From Mesorhabditis belari (Eukaryota; Nematoda; Chromadorea; Rhabditida; Rhabditidae), in assembly GCA_958450365.1 (NCBI GenBank), contig CAUEEP010000733.1, positions 1,116,001 to 1,180,000 on the forward strand: a stretch of DNA of 64,000 bases. The letters run 5' to 3'. Of this stretch, positions 22,276 through 34,367 are shown piece after piece (position 1 is the first letter of the stretch; each line of letters opens with the position of its first letter). Under the pieces are notes generated by a model that made no database searches, was not told the origin of the DNA, and was given only the letters and a program-made list of their open reading frames with translations. The position numbers and the translations under genes were made by a program.

Positions 22276-22437
22276 TCATGCTTTCATCTTCGCTTGCAGA
22301 TCTGGATCGGACGCTCTAGCTGAAATTCAAACAAGAGCCTAAAGTTTTATTTTCAACTCACGTGCATTCCCAACACTCTGACCCGGTTTAAAGTTAGATT
22401 TTCTGAACAAACACAACACTTACCTTACCAAAGACAT
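22276..22437 (-). CDS. Tiny hypothetical gene, 32 residues
   Basis: Three mini-exons on the minus strand (22424-22437, 22362-22402, 22276-22319) have good donors (AG|GTAAGT, C|GTGAGT) and acceptors (GTTCAG, TTTCAG) and keep phase. They give MSLVRKSNFKPGQSVGNA followed by PRASDPDLQAKMKA. The frame is also open for 23 codons beyond the stop, so the true end may lie elsewhere. No family recognised. Confidence 0.3.
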
Positions 22438-22692
22438 TTTTAGATCAATGCTTCAGTTTCTAAAATCGTATCTATTATAAATGTGATTTCAGACGCGCTA
22501 GACAGAGTATTTCGGGTACGATTAGTACCATTCTGACATGAGTTTTGTCTTGAAGAGTCTAGACTTCACATAAATCACCGATTGCCAATTTTTTGGCTAA
22601 AAAAGGTGAGTAAAACTTGAACAAAATCTTTATATCATTGAAATGCAAAGAGTCAGACTTAATTTGTTTCTTGAACCTTGAGCATTTAGATT

Positions 22693-22943
22693 ATGAGGAT
22701 TTGTGCAAAAGCCAAGTGTCTCGAAGAAAACGGTCAACTCGTAGGGGGAAAGCTCTTGGATGTAACAAAAATATCAAGGAAATGCGGTTGGCGAAAGTTT
22801 ATGAGGTAAGCTTTGAACTAAACTAGAACTAGAACTAAACTAAACTAGACTTTGAACTAGAAAGAATCTTTGAACTACTCTTTTTCTTCGTTTGTACAAG
22901 AATTTTTGTGTCAAAAAGCTGTGATTTTCTAGTTTTAAAGTGA
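22693..22943 (+). CDS. Tiny hypothetical gene, 51 residues
   Basis: Exons 22693-22805 and 22901-22943 join in phase. The ATG follows ATTTAG by three bases, as expected for a trans-spliced start. The product begins MRICAKAKCLEENGQLVGG and continues with DVTKISRKCGWRKF. It has four cysteines and no clear signal peptide. AATAAA lies at 22965-22970. The kinase gene converges from the other strand and ends at 23005, only 35 bases further on. Family unknown. Confidence 0.4.
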
Positions 22944-23004
22944 AATCCTTTTTGTGCATTTAAGAATAAACAAATTGAACCATTTATTTAAGTGTTTTTC
23001 ACCA

Positions 23005-26000
23005 CTATTTCTTAATTTCTTTCATTACTTCGAGTCTTGAAGAGTTGAACTCAGAATCCATGACGAAAAACTTTCGCAAACTTGGCTCCAATTCTTCAAA
23101 GTGTTCCCGCAAAACCGAAGCTTCAAGTGAATGAAAATTCCAATCAAAATCGAAACACGGAATCTTCTCATTTCGATCGTAATTCCATGGATAATCAAGC
23201 AAAACATATTCCTTTTTTTGATCATTTAAATACAATAAAAAAATGAAACACATGTTATGAAAAGCTACGTCTTTTTTCAACTCAATTCTCTTGGGATATG
23301 CGAAAAATTTGGTCTTTCCGAATTGCTCTTGATTGATTTGTTTTGAGACAAAGATTCGATTCAAGAGCTCACTCATTCCCACCCAAGCCATTTGATAAGC
23401 ATCTAATGAATAATTCGTGCAATCATAATTTGACATAGTTCGCATTTCATTCGGCACATCAAAGCCGAAAGTGCTGACTTTCCCGTAAACCTGTTTCAGC
23501 TCGCATTTCACTTCACAGTGACACGGAGTTGTCGGTGGATTTCGGAGCTGAAAAACATAGCCCGGCAATTGGAATGGAACTTTTTGACGTTGAATCTCGT
23601 GGTCTAGATAGGTTTTCTTCATACAATTATCGATTGGGATAAATTTTGAAGCATTCGCTTGTGTACACTTTTCAATAATCTTTCGAAGCTTCTCAAAAAC
23701 AGCGAAAAACAGATGGAAATCGATTGGCTCAAGGTGAGAAAAAAGGAGCTCATTTTGAGAAAATAAAGAATCCGATTGAGTTTTTAACACAAAACTCGGA
23801 AATCTTCTAGAATTTTCATTCACCCAGAACCCGGGAAATTCTCGCAAATTTGTGAAATCTTTGCGTACAAATTTTGCCATATTTCTTTCGCTGTCAACTT
23901 CCAAAAAAAGCCATTCTTCTTTTGTGGTTGTCGAGAAATAACATTTCAAACTCATTCTTTGGCAATATCTCGTATTTTTGATTGATCGAAGCACTACATC
24001 TTGGTGAAATATCGATTCATAAAAGTCCCAATACATAAATCGAGATTTCACGACGAACTCTAGGCTCTGAAAAACCAAATGATAAGCTGAAAGTTGATCA
24101 AAGAGATCATTTTGCAAAACATCTTCAAAAGCTTCATCAATTGTTTCTGGTTTGGATTGAAGGACCGATTTTAAAGCTTTTACATCAATTTCATCGTATA
24201 TATTCATTTTCTGGAGTTGATTGAATAAACAATCGCTAGCTGTTTGTAGAAATCTCTTTTTCTCCTCATCCGATAGACATTTAAAGAGTTCCATAAATCT
24301 TTCCCGAGCCACGTTCCCTTTTTGGTATTCAAATAGATTCGGCAAAACTTCTTTCAAATGAAGAATTGGCTTGGTAAATTCATCCTTTGTTTCATCAGGT
24401 GTATTAAAGTCCACTGATAGATGGCTGAAATCGAAAGCTGAACTGATTGGGATAAGATCATTCGAGCCATCAAAACCAATCGGTTTTACGAGAATTTTTT
24501 GATTTTCATCAATCCAAAGCTGAAGGCCCGATTTTACGAGATTATTGCTCTAAAACCTTCTAGGTTTTATTTAGCTTTGTTTTTGCAATATTCTTCTTGA
24601 CTTAAACTGTTCTATAATAGCACTTTAACGAAGGCCAAAGCCATTTGAAAATTCTCAAAGTCAAGCCAAGTTCAAGAAAAAACTATTACTGAATAACCAA
24701 CTTCTAAAGCCCTATTTCCTTAGAACTTACAACTAGATTCATTAGATTATTGAGCAATTGAAACTCACCAAGTTTGGCAGAACTCCTTGCTCATATTTCA
24801 TTGTGATATCCCCAAGTTTACTGAAAATATCGTAGGCCCTCTGCCGACTTGATGGTTCGAATGAAATACACCTGAATTCTATATTTTAGAACATGCCAAG
24901 GCCACTAACCCAGCAATGATCCTTTTCAACTCTTCAGGGCAGTGTGGTTCTTCAATTTCGGTTATCTTCTTTGCATAAATTTCTCCAATAAATGTTTCGT
25001 ATTGAAAGCTTCCGATTCCGTATTGTGAGAGAACAATTCTGAAATCAAGAACCTTTCAAAAGCCAAACGCGGTAGCTTTTTCCGAAGAGCACCTTCTAAA
25101 ATTCGAACAATAGCTCACCTCCTCTCGATGACCTCCCAAAGAACCAATCCCAAGCTGTAGACATCATTTTTGTGGGAAACCTAGAGATAATATTTAGCAA
25201 TCTTCTAGCAATATCCTTCTTTTCTTATTGATATCTTTGATTCAAACCATATATTCGTTTCCTCCATCTCGAAGACTTGGTGGACTCATATAACGAGGAG
25301 TGCCCAATCTTGTTCCCACACAAGTGTTCTTGCTCTCCTTTGTGCACCCAAAATCACCGATTTTTGCTGCAAAGTTCTCGGAGAGCAGAATGCTAAACGA
25401 ATGATGTTGTTTCCGGTAAGTTCTGGCCCAGTTAAATGCCGTATAAATATGATAGATAATGGTTGGATCATACAGGGTGCGACATAAGTATGGTTACAAG
25501 GTTGTAACGTTGATTTAAGAAACTGATTGATTTTTATTTCTTGCCAAAGGATTATTTTTTCTTAATTTGAATGCTTTTTTTTATATTATGTAGCAGTTTT
25601 TAAGCAAATTTTTAAGTTTGGACATGATGGTGAAGGCTTCTTCCAACCGTGCCGCTATTCTTCAGCTTGGAGCACAAGGACGATCAACTTCGGATATTGC
25701 CAAACTGCTGAAAATGCATCGAATGACGGTATACCGCATTTTGCAACAAAATAGAGTCGAAGAGGTTCCTAAAAGTGGACGTCTGCCAAAAATTGATCAC
25801 ACGAGACTCAAGAAAATCATTAAGAAACGAATCAAGCGCTATCCTGCCCGGAGCATGAGAAAAATGGCTCCCCAATTGAATGTTTTTGATAGAACTATCC
25901 GTCGTATCGTCAAAAAGGATCTGGGTCTTCACCCTTACAAGTTAAGGAAGCATAATGGCCTGACGGATCTTCAAATGAGGAACAGGAAGCAAAAATGTGC

Positions 26001-27514
26001 TCTTCTTCTTGCAAGGGCCGCAAATGATGAGCATCGGACGACGCTTTTTGCCGAGGAGAAATTATTCAACATTGAGCAAGTTTTCAACTCCCAAAATGAT
26101 TGAATTTTGGCTCACAGCCCTCAAGAAGCAAATAAAAGTGGCCGATTTGTGGACAGGAACTCAAGTCCGGCAGGAGTCATGGTTTTTGCAGGGGTGTCAG
26201 CAACTGGTCGCACACCGTTGATTTTCGTTGATAAAGGGCTGAAAATTAACACAGACGTGTATCTGGACGTTCTCACAAAACATGTACGGCCGTGGAGTCA
26301 AGGACATTATCAAAATCAGCGTTGGACGTTGATGCAAGACGGCGCCCCAGCGCACAAAGCAAAAAAGACTCAAGGGTGGTGTCGAAACAATTTGCTCGAC
26401 TTCATTCCCGCCAATGGATGGCCAGCTAATTCGCCCGACCTCAATGTTATGGATTTCTGTGTTTGGGCAATTTTTGGAGCAAAAAGCATGCACAACAAAA
26501 CATGCAAACGTTGAAAGTCTGAAAAAGGCTCTGAAGAAAGCCTGGGCGGAAATTCCACAAAGTACCCTGCGGGCCGCCGTGGAAAGTTATCCAAAGCGTC
26601 TTAAAGCCGTTATCAAGAATAAAGGTGCCCATATTGAATAATTTGTTATTTTTTAAACGAATATGATTACTGTTGTTAATTTTAAATAAAGTTAACATGA
26701 ATCCGTTCATGTTTCATTACGATACACGGTTCTGAGTCTGTAACCATACTTATGCCGCACCCTGTAGATGGCTAAATTTAAAGCCGATCAGACTCAATGA
26801 CCGAACCCAGGCTCAATTTCTTTTGTTTTGGAAATCTGGACTAATTTTTTTGGCCAAATGTCTTAAGAAAGAGACTTATAATTGCTGAAATTGACTAGAT
26901 CAAATTTCATTAGATAACCTTAAGAAAGAGAGTCATAATTGCTGAATACTAGATCAAATTGCATTTGATAACCCCAAATCGTCAACCTTTCAAAATCACT
27001 TACTTTGCCGGTGTAATATCTCGATGAATGTATCCATAAGAATAAAGAAAATGCAGAGCGCCAAAGAGTTGTGTGGCCCAGTTAAATGCCGTATAAATAT
27101 GATAGATAATGGTTGGATCATAGATGGCTAAAGTTAAAGTCGATCAAACTCAATGGCCGAATCCAGGCTCAATTTCTTTCGATTTTCTCAAATAACCTTT
27201 TTGTAATGTTCCCCTTGAGCAATATTCCATTACAAGTCCTAATTGAAGTTCAAATTCAGTTCTTCTTTCCCGTATTCCAAAGTATCGCACGATATTTGGA
27301 TGGGTGAGCTTTTCCAATGCAGCGCACTCTTTTTTGAACATTTCTCGATGATAATCGTTATCGAAATGGGAATATTTCACGACAGCTAGCCTGAAAAAAG
27401 CCACTATTGTAATTCAAAGTTCAAAAAAACTTACGGATTGTGATTTTTCAGTTTATAAACACTTCCAAAAGCACCTCGTCCAATAAATTCTTCGATTTCT
27501 TCATCAGTGTTCAT
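23005..27514 (-). CDS. Protein kinase with long unrecognised C-terminal region
   Basis: Eight minus-strand exons (27435-27514, 27197-27390, 27004-27127, 25248-25392, 25119-25180, 24910-25038, 24769-24871, 23005-24549) keep phase and give 793 residues. Kinase motifs: Gly loop FIGRGAFGSVYK, VVK lysine, alpha-C glutamate in FKKECAALEKLTHPNIV, hinge LVMEYCSRGTLQK, catalytic loop YIHRDITPAN, IGDFG, activation segment VGTRLGTPRYMSPP, NDVYSLGLVLWEV and the subdomain XI region CISFEPSSRQRAYDI. All catalytic residues are intact, so it should phosphorylate proteins in the cytosol. APE is replaced by SPP. The last exon adds about 500 residues of unknown fold rich in aromatic and acidic residues. The closest general type seems MAP3K-like. 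Intron 3 (25393-27003) contains a transposon and a second, partial exon 3. Confidence 0.85.
25424..26818 (-). pseudogene. Partial duplicate of kinase exon 3, split by a transposon
   Basis: The segment 25424-25472 plus 26765-26818 repeats kinase sequence 27075-27175 (upstream intron and the DPTIIYHIYTAFNWA coding part). The DD37D element is inserted at its TA. The copy lacks the catalytic-loop half of the exon and lies inside the intron between exons 3 and 4, so it should be skipped. Confidence 0.8.
25473..26764 (+). mobile_element. DD37D (maT-like) Tc1/mariner element, nearly full length
   Basis: The ends CAGGGTGCGACATAAGTATG and its near reverse complement are flanked by TA. The transposase begins at 25618 with a helix-turn-helix region (GRSTSDIAKLLKMHRMTVYR) and continues to 26103. 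One in-frame TGA follows, and the same frame then continues to about 26500. A single frameshift follows, and the end reads AVESYPKRLKAVIKNKG to 26641. Second Asp in LMQDGAPAH and third in NSPDLNVMD are 37 residues apart, which defines the DD37D spacing. The usual first Asp position (F-x-DEK) reads FAEEK. With these lesions it is not autonomous. Confidence 0.88.
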
Positions 27515-28324
27515 ATTGTATTTGAAACAAAGATTAGACAGTGAATTTCAAAATGATCAAAGCATATAACCAAAGATAAGTAGTTGAGGAATAAGATTGT
27601 GTAATGGAATTGACAGGAATTAGAGACGAGAGGAAAGTGAGGGTAAACATGCATCAAGTTCTTGTTTTTCTTTAAGTTACTCAATGTCAGTTAATCAATA
27701 CTTATGTTTATTTAGAGAGTTACGTGGATAGGAAAGAATTGATTTTTCGGCTAATTTCATGTGTTCGAAAGTAATTAAAGATTTGCTGATACTATCCATG
27801 AAAGTTCAAATCTGCAAACTACTTGGATGGTTGGATACTGTTAGGACAAAAATTGATCTAACTAAAACTCAACAAAAACAACTTATAACAACCTATAGTC
27901 TTAGTTGTCCAATGTGTAAATTGGGCAGCTAAACCGATAAGCTATTCATTCGATATCGACCCAGAAGCCAAAATTTGAAACCACCCACATTCTTGCAATA
28001 CAGAAGAACAAATTGACAAAGTGACTATTATAAAAAACATTGAAGAATTTGATGAAGAGTAAGTTTAGCTAGTTTTTAACATTATTATCGACTTAATCTA
28101 TTCAATATTTTTCATAAAGTCACTCCAAAATACACGCTTTTTTGTAAAAAACGAATTGATATCATGAATGTCATTTGCAAGATCGTTTGCATGAATGTCA
28201 TTTGCAAGAATGTATGAAAGAGTTGGAACGAAGACGCTTTTTGAATAAATAAATGCAAATATATTGATCTTTTGTAATTTTTTAACATGTTAAATCAAAA
28301 AAAGTTTCATTTTTATACAAGCTT
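27515..28324. other. Intergenic between kinase and FAR-like gene
   Basis: No gene. It holds the kinase upstream region and, at 27896-28012, a stray partial copy of sequence from the FAR-like gene. Confidence 0.6.
27896..28012 (-). repeat. Stray copy of exon 12 end of the FAR-like gene
   Basis: About 115 bases match 31060-31163: the end of an exon (LYCKN and its GTGGGT donor) and the following intron start. It lies beyond the 3-prime end of the parent gene, so it is an isolated fragment. Confidence 0.75.
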
Positions 28325-31300
28325 TTATCTCCTCGATGATGTTGTGAGAACTTTGGCAAATTCGGGCAACGCAACCGCTAACTCAGCTCTCGCTTTTCTG
28401 CCCATCGATGTGAAACCTCGCCTCCAGGAGCTGAGAAAAGTTGTTGTAAATTGAAAATTGTAAAAACTCACCGTGCATATTCATGATAATCTTCTTGATC
28501 TTCATCTTCTCGTAAAGCCAAAAGGATCATCACACGTAAAGTGTCCGCCTCGAGCTAAACAGCTAGTTTGGTCGTCAATCCTTTCATAGAAGTTCAACTC
28601 TATCTCTCACTAGTTTATCAAAATGGTTATAAACATATAGTAAACTGTGTCGTGAACTGTTGCACATATATTAAACTATAAATAAAACATTTGAAAAGTT
28701 TGGATGAGTTTGAATTTATACAATCGTTTGAATTTACTTTTTGTTCATATTTGAAAGTTCGAGTTCTAAACATCATAGATACCGTATTTTCTCTAATAGT
28801 AGTGCACCCCAGCGAGCCGAGTTGGTGACTATTTTTCGGGTTCTTGGGTTTTCCAAGCAGCCCCACCCAACCCCCCCCCAGCTCTCTCCGCCCCCCCCCC
28901 CCGACCTCACATCGATAGGTTCTGATAAGCGCTTCTCGAGATTTCGAGCAATTTAGGCGACGTTCAGGGTGCAATACTATTAGAGAAAATACGGTATCAA
29001 AGATTCAGTAAACAAGAAACAATGCAATGCTTGAGAAGTCAGACTCAACTGAAGTCAGTTCTAAGTGCTAGTCGACATGCTCCTGCATCAAGACATCAAC
29101 TTAAATTTTGGCTATGCCAGTTAAGCCAAAATAGTTAAGCTTGATTCTTAATGTTATTAAGTTATCTTGAACGCTATTTGAAAAGTATCAAAAGCTTTTC
29201 TTGGAATTTTTAATAGAGAAAAGCGGCGAAGTGACAGATTCGCCGGCGAGATGCCGACTAGCGTTCATTCAAGCGCTTGCTGAATGAGTTGTATAAGTTC
29301 AGGGTGCAATACTATTAGAGAAAATACGGTAATTAGAAACAAAACAAAAGAAATCTTTAAGGAAACTGAAATAAGAATAACCTAGCATGAAACTAAAAAT
29401 AAATACAAAATTCATTAAATCTAGATTTGTAAAAACTATTTTAAAGCCGGAAAACATAATTATTTTTTATAGTATACTAATATTAGGTTGATGCATAAGT
29501 CTTTTCGTTTTTTTCGTACTTCTGTTAAAAAGTAACAAATTCACCAATTAATCTATAGTTTGCTCTATAAAAAAAGTGTTTTTTTGTTCAATTTCCATCT
29601 TTTTAAATCAATTTCGGTTGACTTTCAAGCAAATTCGAGAGTGAAAAACGCCTTTTTCGTAAAAATCTATAAAAAACTCTACGGAAAAATTGGCTGAATG
29701 AATTTCTCTGAAATTTTGGCGAAATATCAAACGTTTTTTTTCTCTATCTTTTATCTATTGACACGAAGATAGGTTTTCTTTAGCTAAGGTGTCTAAACCG
29801 CATCATCGAGTTAGCCCTTTTTGACTACCCGACTTCATACTCTCAAGAAAATCCAGGCATCAAATATTTTTAAACCCGTTTTAATGTTATTTTGCAGAAA
29901 AATAATTGGTTTTTCTAATGAAATCAACCGTAGTTTAATTGGTGCATTTGTTGGCTTGAAACGGCAGACGAAAAGGAACAAAAAGACTTATGCATCAACC
30001 TATTACTAAACTCGAAAATGTATCGAATTTCAGTGCTCTTTCAAAAGCCATCGAATTCTACTCGTCTCACATTCATCCCGTCTCACGTTTCCCATTCAAA
30101 GAACGGTTCTTTTCGCTTTTGATTTATTAACAAAGAAACTTCCCTTTCGAAAAAATTTTCTTTTTCAAATTTCAATTTCTTTCACTCACCTTTCGAATAA
30201 ACTCCTGTGTTCCCAAATAGCTCATCGCTCCGAGTTTACGCTCAATCTGAAAAGCTCAATTCTCCAATCAAAACCAGAATCAACCAACATTTTCATGTAC
30301 TTGAATGATCGCATTGAAAAGTGAAGGAAGGCGACTGTTCAAGCTCTCCATTACCTATAAAGCTCTCCATTACCATTACCTTCTCAATCAATCTCAAATC
30401 AACTCACGAATTTGTACTTTTGCAGCTTTATGTCGATTTGGACTTGCTTTATGTGATCAATTTCAGTTTCTGGTAGTAAGTCGAAAATTCGGAGCATGCC
30501 CTGAATTTGAATTTAATTTGCTTAAATTTCAAAATTTACTCGGACATAGTAGTTGGTCACAAATTCGGCGGTGTTGTTGAGATCATGGCAAGTTGATTGA
30601 TGCTGAAAATTCAGGAGTACTGTTAGAAGCACATTTTTATCAATCTAGCTAGTGTTGGTGTCATTATTTCTCTCTTTCTTCTATTTCCTTTTTATTCTTG
30701 GCCAGATGGCCGACCGGTTCTTCTCTCTTAAGCGGAAGGTCGAGGGTTCAATCACGCTGGCAAGATAAAAATGTTTCTTTTTCCCATTATTTCTCTCTTT
30801 CTTTCTTCTTTCTTCTATTTCTTCTTGGGCAAATACAAGGGCAAAGTAGAGCATCTACCCGGTAAGCTGAAGGTCGAGGGCTCAATTCCCCTCGGTTCCA
30901 AACTCTTTGCCATTCATTTCTTTACTTTATTATGTTCCTATATACAGTGGACTTTAGCTAATGAATAGATAGTCTGGTTTAGTTACCCAAGTTGAACACT
31001 GTGAGTGTTTTTGGACACAGTCTGATAGACTAGATTGACTAAATTAATATACATTGGCTGTCTTAGTTGTCCAATGAGTAAATTGGGGAAATAAACCGAT
31101 AAACTATTCATTCGATATCGGCTAAAATTTGAAACCACCCACATTCTTGCAATAGAGACGAACAAACGCATTCACACGATCAGCCGCAAACAAGACTTTC
31201 CCAGCCAAATATGGAGCATTTGTCAAAAGCTCAGCGACTTTCTGAAAACTCCTATTAAGAATTTATTTGAATACTTTACGGTTAGAAGTCTTTCTCCTGG

Positions 31301-34300
31301 CAAATACAGCGCAACAAGTCTTCTCACGTAATGATACTCAGGTGGAGGCACAGAACCGATTGCACAAAGGAATAAATAGGTGAGCTGAAATGCTGGATAA
31401 AGGCTTTTTTTTATTTAACAAACTCTATTGTTCAAGATGAAGCTCAATTCCTCATGTACGCCATCAATCCGCTCAATGAAATTCACTGAAATGAGCGCCC
31501 TATCCACCGTCTCTGTTGTGAGATTCTCGTAATTTGTGAGATCCTGAAATCTTTTTTTCGATTTTGGGACATTTGATACGCGCCCCGCCCCCTTTCCCAT
31601 TGGCAATCCAGCTTTGAGCTTAAATTTCTTGGTGTTGGGTTGTCCAATTTAAATAGTTTTTGTACCAATCGACAGTGAAAGACTTGGCGCATCCAATGAT
31701 ACCAAGAACATTTAAATTGAACAGCTCAACACCAAGATATTTGAGCTTAAAGTTAGATTGTCAATGGCAAAAGGGGCGTCCGATGTCTGATAACCCTTCT
31801 TTGTTTAACAAAGGTGACTTACTCTAACTAAAGTGAACTTCTTGTGAGCAATTAGAGAGTCAAGGGATTTGCTCAAATATTGGCGAACGGTGTAACGAAG
31901 AAAATCGATGTCGAATGAGTGGAAATCCGGAAGAGAGAGGCCCTTAAATGGAGCTGATTAGCCGGTTTAGTTACTCATTAATCTAGCTAAGACTTATTGG
32001 GCAACTAAATCGACTAACTAAACCGCAAAATGACTTATTTATGTCAACGCTTAGGTTGGATAAGTAAAACTAGACTTTTACTTATAAATATCTTCCTATA
32101 GACAGCTACTGTGCCAGTTAGATTTATCACAGAAACTTCTAACTACTTAACTTGCGTAACTGAACCAGCAGGCTTATGTAATAAAGGTTTTACGCTTCTA
32201 AAATTAAGTAACTAAACCGGTTCTTCGTTTTTTTGAACCTTTTCTTACCTTATAGAAAGAATAATTCTGTGGAATTTTCTCATAAATCTCCCAAATTTTC
32301 TCCATTTGCTTGAGTTGAAGCTCGTGCATTCCATTGATCATTGCATACGGTAAAACTCGTTTTATTTTCTCGAGTGATTCCTAAAAGTTATTGAATATTG
32401 ATTTCTTTTATAACCTTACCGGTACAAGCTCGTAAACGCTTTTCTTCAATCCATTCCTTATCGCATCAAAAGTCTCCGAATTATTTTGTTCTTTTCCCAA
32501 TTCGTCGACAACCTTTGAACTGATGATTGGTCGAATTTTGAAAGGAATAAGAAATTACTTGAAGTTGTAAAGTGAGCATTGAATCAGAGATTGTATCGAG
32601 GATTGCTTCGAATTCTGTACTCAAATTGGCGATGGCGTGAGCGACATGAGGTAACAGTTTTTCGATTTGTTCGTTCATCTGAAAAAAGTACTAGTATTGG
32701 ACCTTAATTAAATCGTTTTCTAAAAAACAGTGTGTCTAAATAACCTGTAAACCCGGAAACAACGTAACCCGGAAACCTTTCTAGTAAAATATTAGACTTT
32801 CATCTTATTTTCACCAACTGATCAGGCTTTGAACAAGCAAAAAGTAAAAAGAAAACCTCTTTTAGTGGCTTAAATCTTAAAAAGACTTGGGTTACGGTAG
32901 CTTTTTCAAGAAAACAGTTTACCAAAGAGTGAGTCACATTTTTGGTGTCTTATCTTCTCATAATTATTGCAACAAGAGTTCAAAGACTGTTTGTGATGTC
33001 AAGAATGTGATGTCATGGGCGTGTAAAGTCAATAACAATCAAAATTGGATCTTCATGTAAGATGGAGCTCCCGCTCACACGAAGAAGACGGTTCAGGACT
33101 GGTGTGTGGCCAACTTTCCCTCAGTGATCACCAAGGATGAATGGCCTCCAAACTCACCGGATCTCAATGTGATGGACTTTTTCATTTGGGCAATCTTAGA
33201 GGCTAATGTCTGCTCTCGAAAACACAAAGGATGATTTGACCAAAGGATGGAAGGCGATTCCTCAAGATGACATATTCGGGCCGTAGTGGAGGCATATCCG
33301 AACCGATTAAGGGCTGCTATCAAGGCAAAAGGCGGTCATATCGAATGATCTCTTTTTTCCTTATTTGTTACTGTTAAATAAAGCTATTTCTGTTTAAAAA
33401 TCTTCTTCCAGTGAAACTTCTTGGTGTTCAATGCCTTGAGTATCTTGTTGCAATAATTATGACGCACCCTATAATCTAAGCAAGCAAACCCACTTCATCC
33501 ATTTTTACATGTGAAAGTGGGCCATAAGTTGAAGAAGCCTCTTGAAATGTCTAGAACCAAAAAACTCAATCAATAAGTCTTCTGTTTTAAACTCACATGT
33601 ACATCAATAAGAGGAGTAAACGCAAAAAAATCAATAGCTTCATTTACGAGAAATCCCGAAAGTCTTTTCTCAATCCATTCAAAGTCGAGCGTTCCATTTG
33701 GATGCTAAAAAGTTTCCCATTTTATTTTCACCTTTAGAGAAACGAGAAACGCTCACCAATAATCGCAAAATATCAAATTGAAAAGTGATTTTCTCTAAAA
33801 ATCCGGCGATTTTCTCGGCAAAAATCGGTGATCCCTCACGGAGTTTTTGAGTGATCTGAAAAATTTCACTGTAAGAAAAGAAAAAACGATAATTACATTT
33901 TCAATTGGAATCGGACTATCGAATTCATGGAAAATTTCTTCGATTCCTTGGCGATCATCTGGCGATTCGATAGTTTTGTAAACATTTGGAGGAATCAATA
34001 CTGAAAACCTTTTATACGTAAAAACTTTGGCAATTTTGAGCTGCTTGACTAGCTGGAGTAACTAAAGTTTTTTTTGGTCTAGGTAAAGTAAGACAAGATT
34101 AGGGTCAAGCAGATCAGAAAATAGATCCTGGCTTTACCACGAGTTTGGTACCACAACTGACCAATTGCTTTACTTTAGTTAGATCTAGTCCTGGTTTTGC
34201 CCAGACCTGGATCTGGTCTAGTTTTAAACCCTATGACTTAGCATCCCGAAAATTAACTGACATTGATACTCCTGTGGCAGCTGCTCATATGTGACAGTGA

Positions 34301-34367
34301 ATGCTGAAAGAAAAACAAATGCAGCCAATGATAATAGCAATCGAAAGCAGTAATCATTTGTGAACAT
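28325..34367 (-). CDS. Large secreted helical protein with FAR-like N-terminal domain
   Basis: Eighteen minus-strand exons keep phase and total 567 residues. From 5-prime they are 34262-34367, 33897-34000, 33757-33855, 33597-33704, 33509-33550, 32559-32678, 32420-32512, 32249-32380, 31823-31942, 31424-31543, 31280-31384, 31143-31241, 30540-30602, 30408-30500, 30301-30354, 30190-30246, 28472-28554 and 28325-28430. A signal peptide (RLLLSLAAFVFLSAFTVT) is followed by YEQLPQEYQLLIPPNVYK, SPDDRQGIEEIFHEF and LREGSPIFAEKIAGFLEK. That is the pattern of nematode fatty-acid/retinol-binding (FAR, Gp-FAR-1) proteins: P-x-EY-x-LIP, a DR motif and the KSPELAEK-type helix. FAR proteins are about 180 residues, so this one is three times longer. 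The rest is also helical, perhaps repeated or diverged FAR units. Likely role: extracellular lipid or retinoid carriage. Introns carry at least five mobile elements. Confidence 0.75.
28780..28996. mobile_element. MITE with TACCGTA ends
   Basis: The ends TACCGTATTTTCTCTAATAG and its reverse complement are near-perfect. The core contains long C runs (28863-28903). A second right end of the same type lies at 29303-29331. A related element with TACCG ends is at 58725-58993. It sits in the second-last intron of the FAR-like gene. Confidence 0.75.
29483..30003. mobile_element. Non-autonomous mariner-type element, copy 2
   Basis: TTAGGTTGATGCATAAGTC at the left and GACTTATGCATCAACC at the right, flanked by TA. 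The internal sequence is related to 8904-9410 and 46797-47298. No coding capacity. It sits in the same intron of the FAR-like gene as the MITE 28780-28996. Confidence 0.85.
30698..30899 (+). other. Two tRNA-like fragments in an intron
   Basis: At 30698-30763 a stretch has a Leu/Ser-type D arm (GATGGCCGACCGGTT) and GAGGGTTCAATCACG as T arm, with ends that partly pair. At 30838-30899 another has GTAGAGCATCTACCC and GAGGGCTCAATTCCCCTCG. Neither folds as a complete cloverleaf. They are probably tRNA pseudogenes or tRNA-derived repeats. Confidence 0.4.
31574..31795. mobile_element. Palindromic MITE family C, copy 2
   Basis: The same arms as 14814-15034 (CCATTGGCAATCCAGCTTTG and its partner GACTTGGCGCATCCAATG in the centre). 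It lies in an intron of the FAR-like gene, about 30 bases from an exon. Confidence 0.8.
32700..32835. repeat. Dispersed repeat family D, copy 1
   Basis: About 135 bases including AACAGTGTGTCTAAATAA and GTAACCCGGAAACCTTTCTA, matched at 50281-50415. It is intronic in the FAR-like gene. Confidence 0.7.
32959..33472 (+). mobile_element. Truncated DD37D (maT-like) element, copy 3
   Basis: Nearly the same as 16775-17297 (WPPNSPDLNVMDFFIWAI) with the left terminal repeat cut short and a frameshift near 33270. It lies in an intron of the FAR-like gene. Confidence 0.85.

Noticed and set aside
26197..26710. Minus-strand frames inside the DD37D element
   Set aside because: Shadows of the plus-strand transposase.
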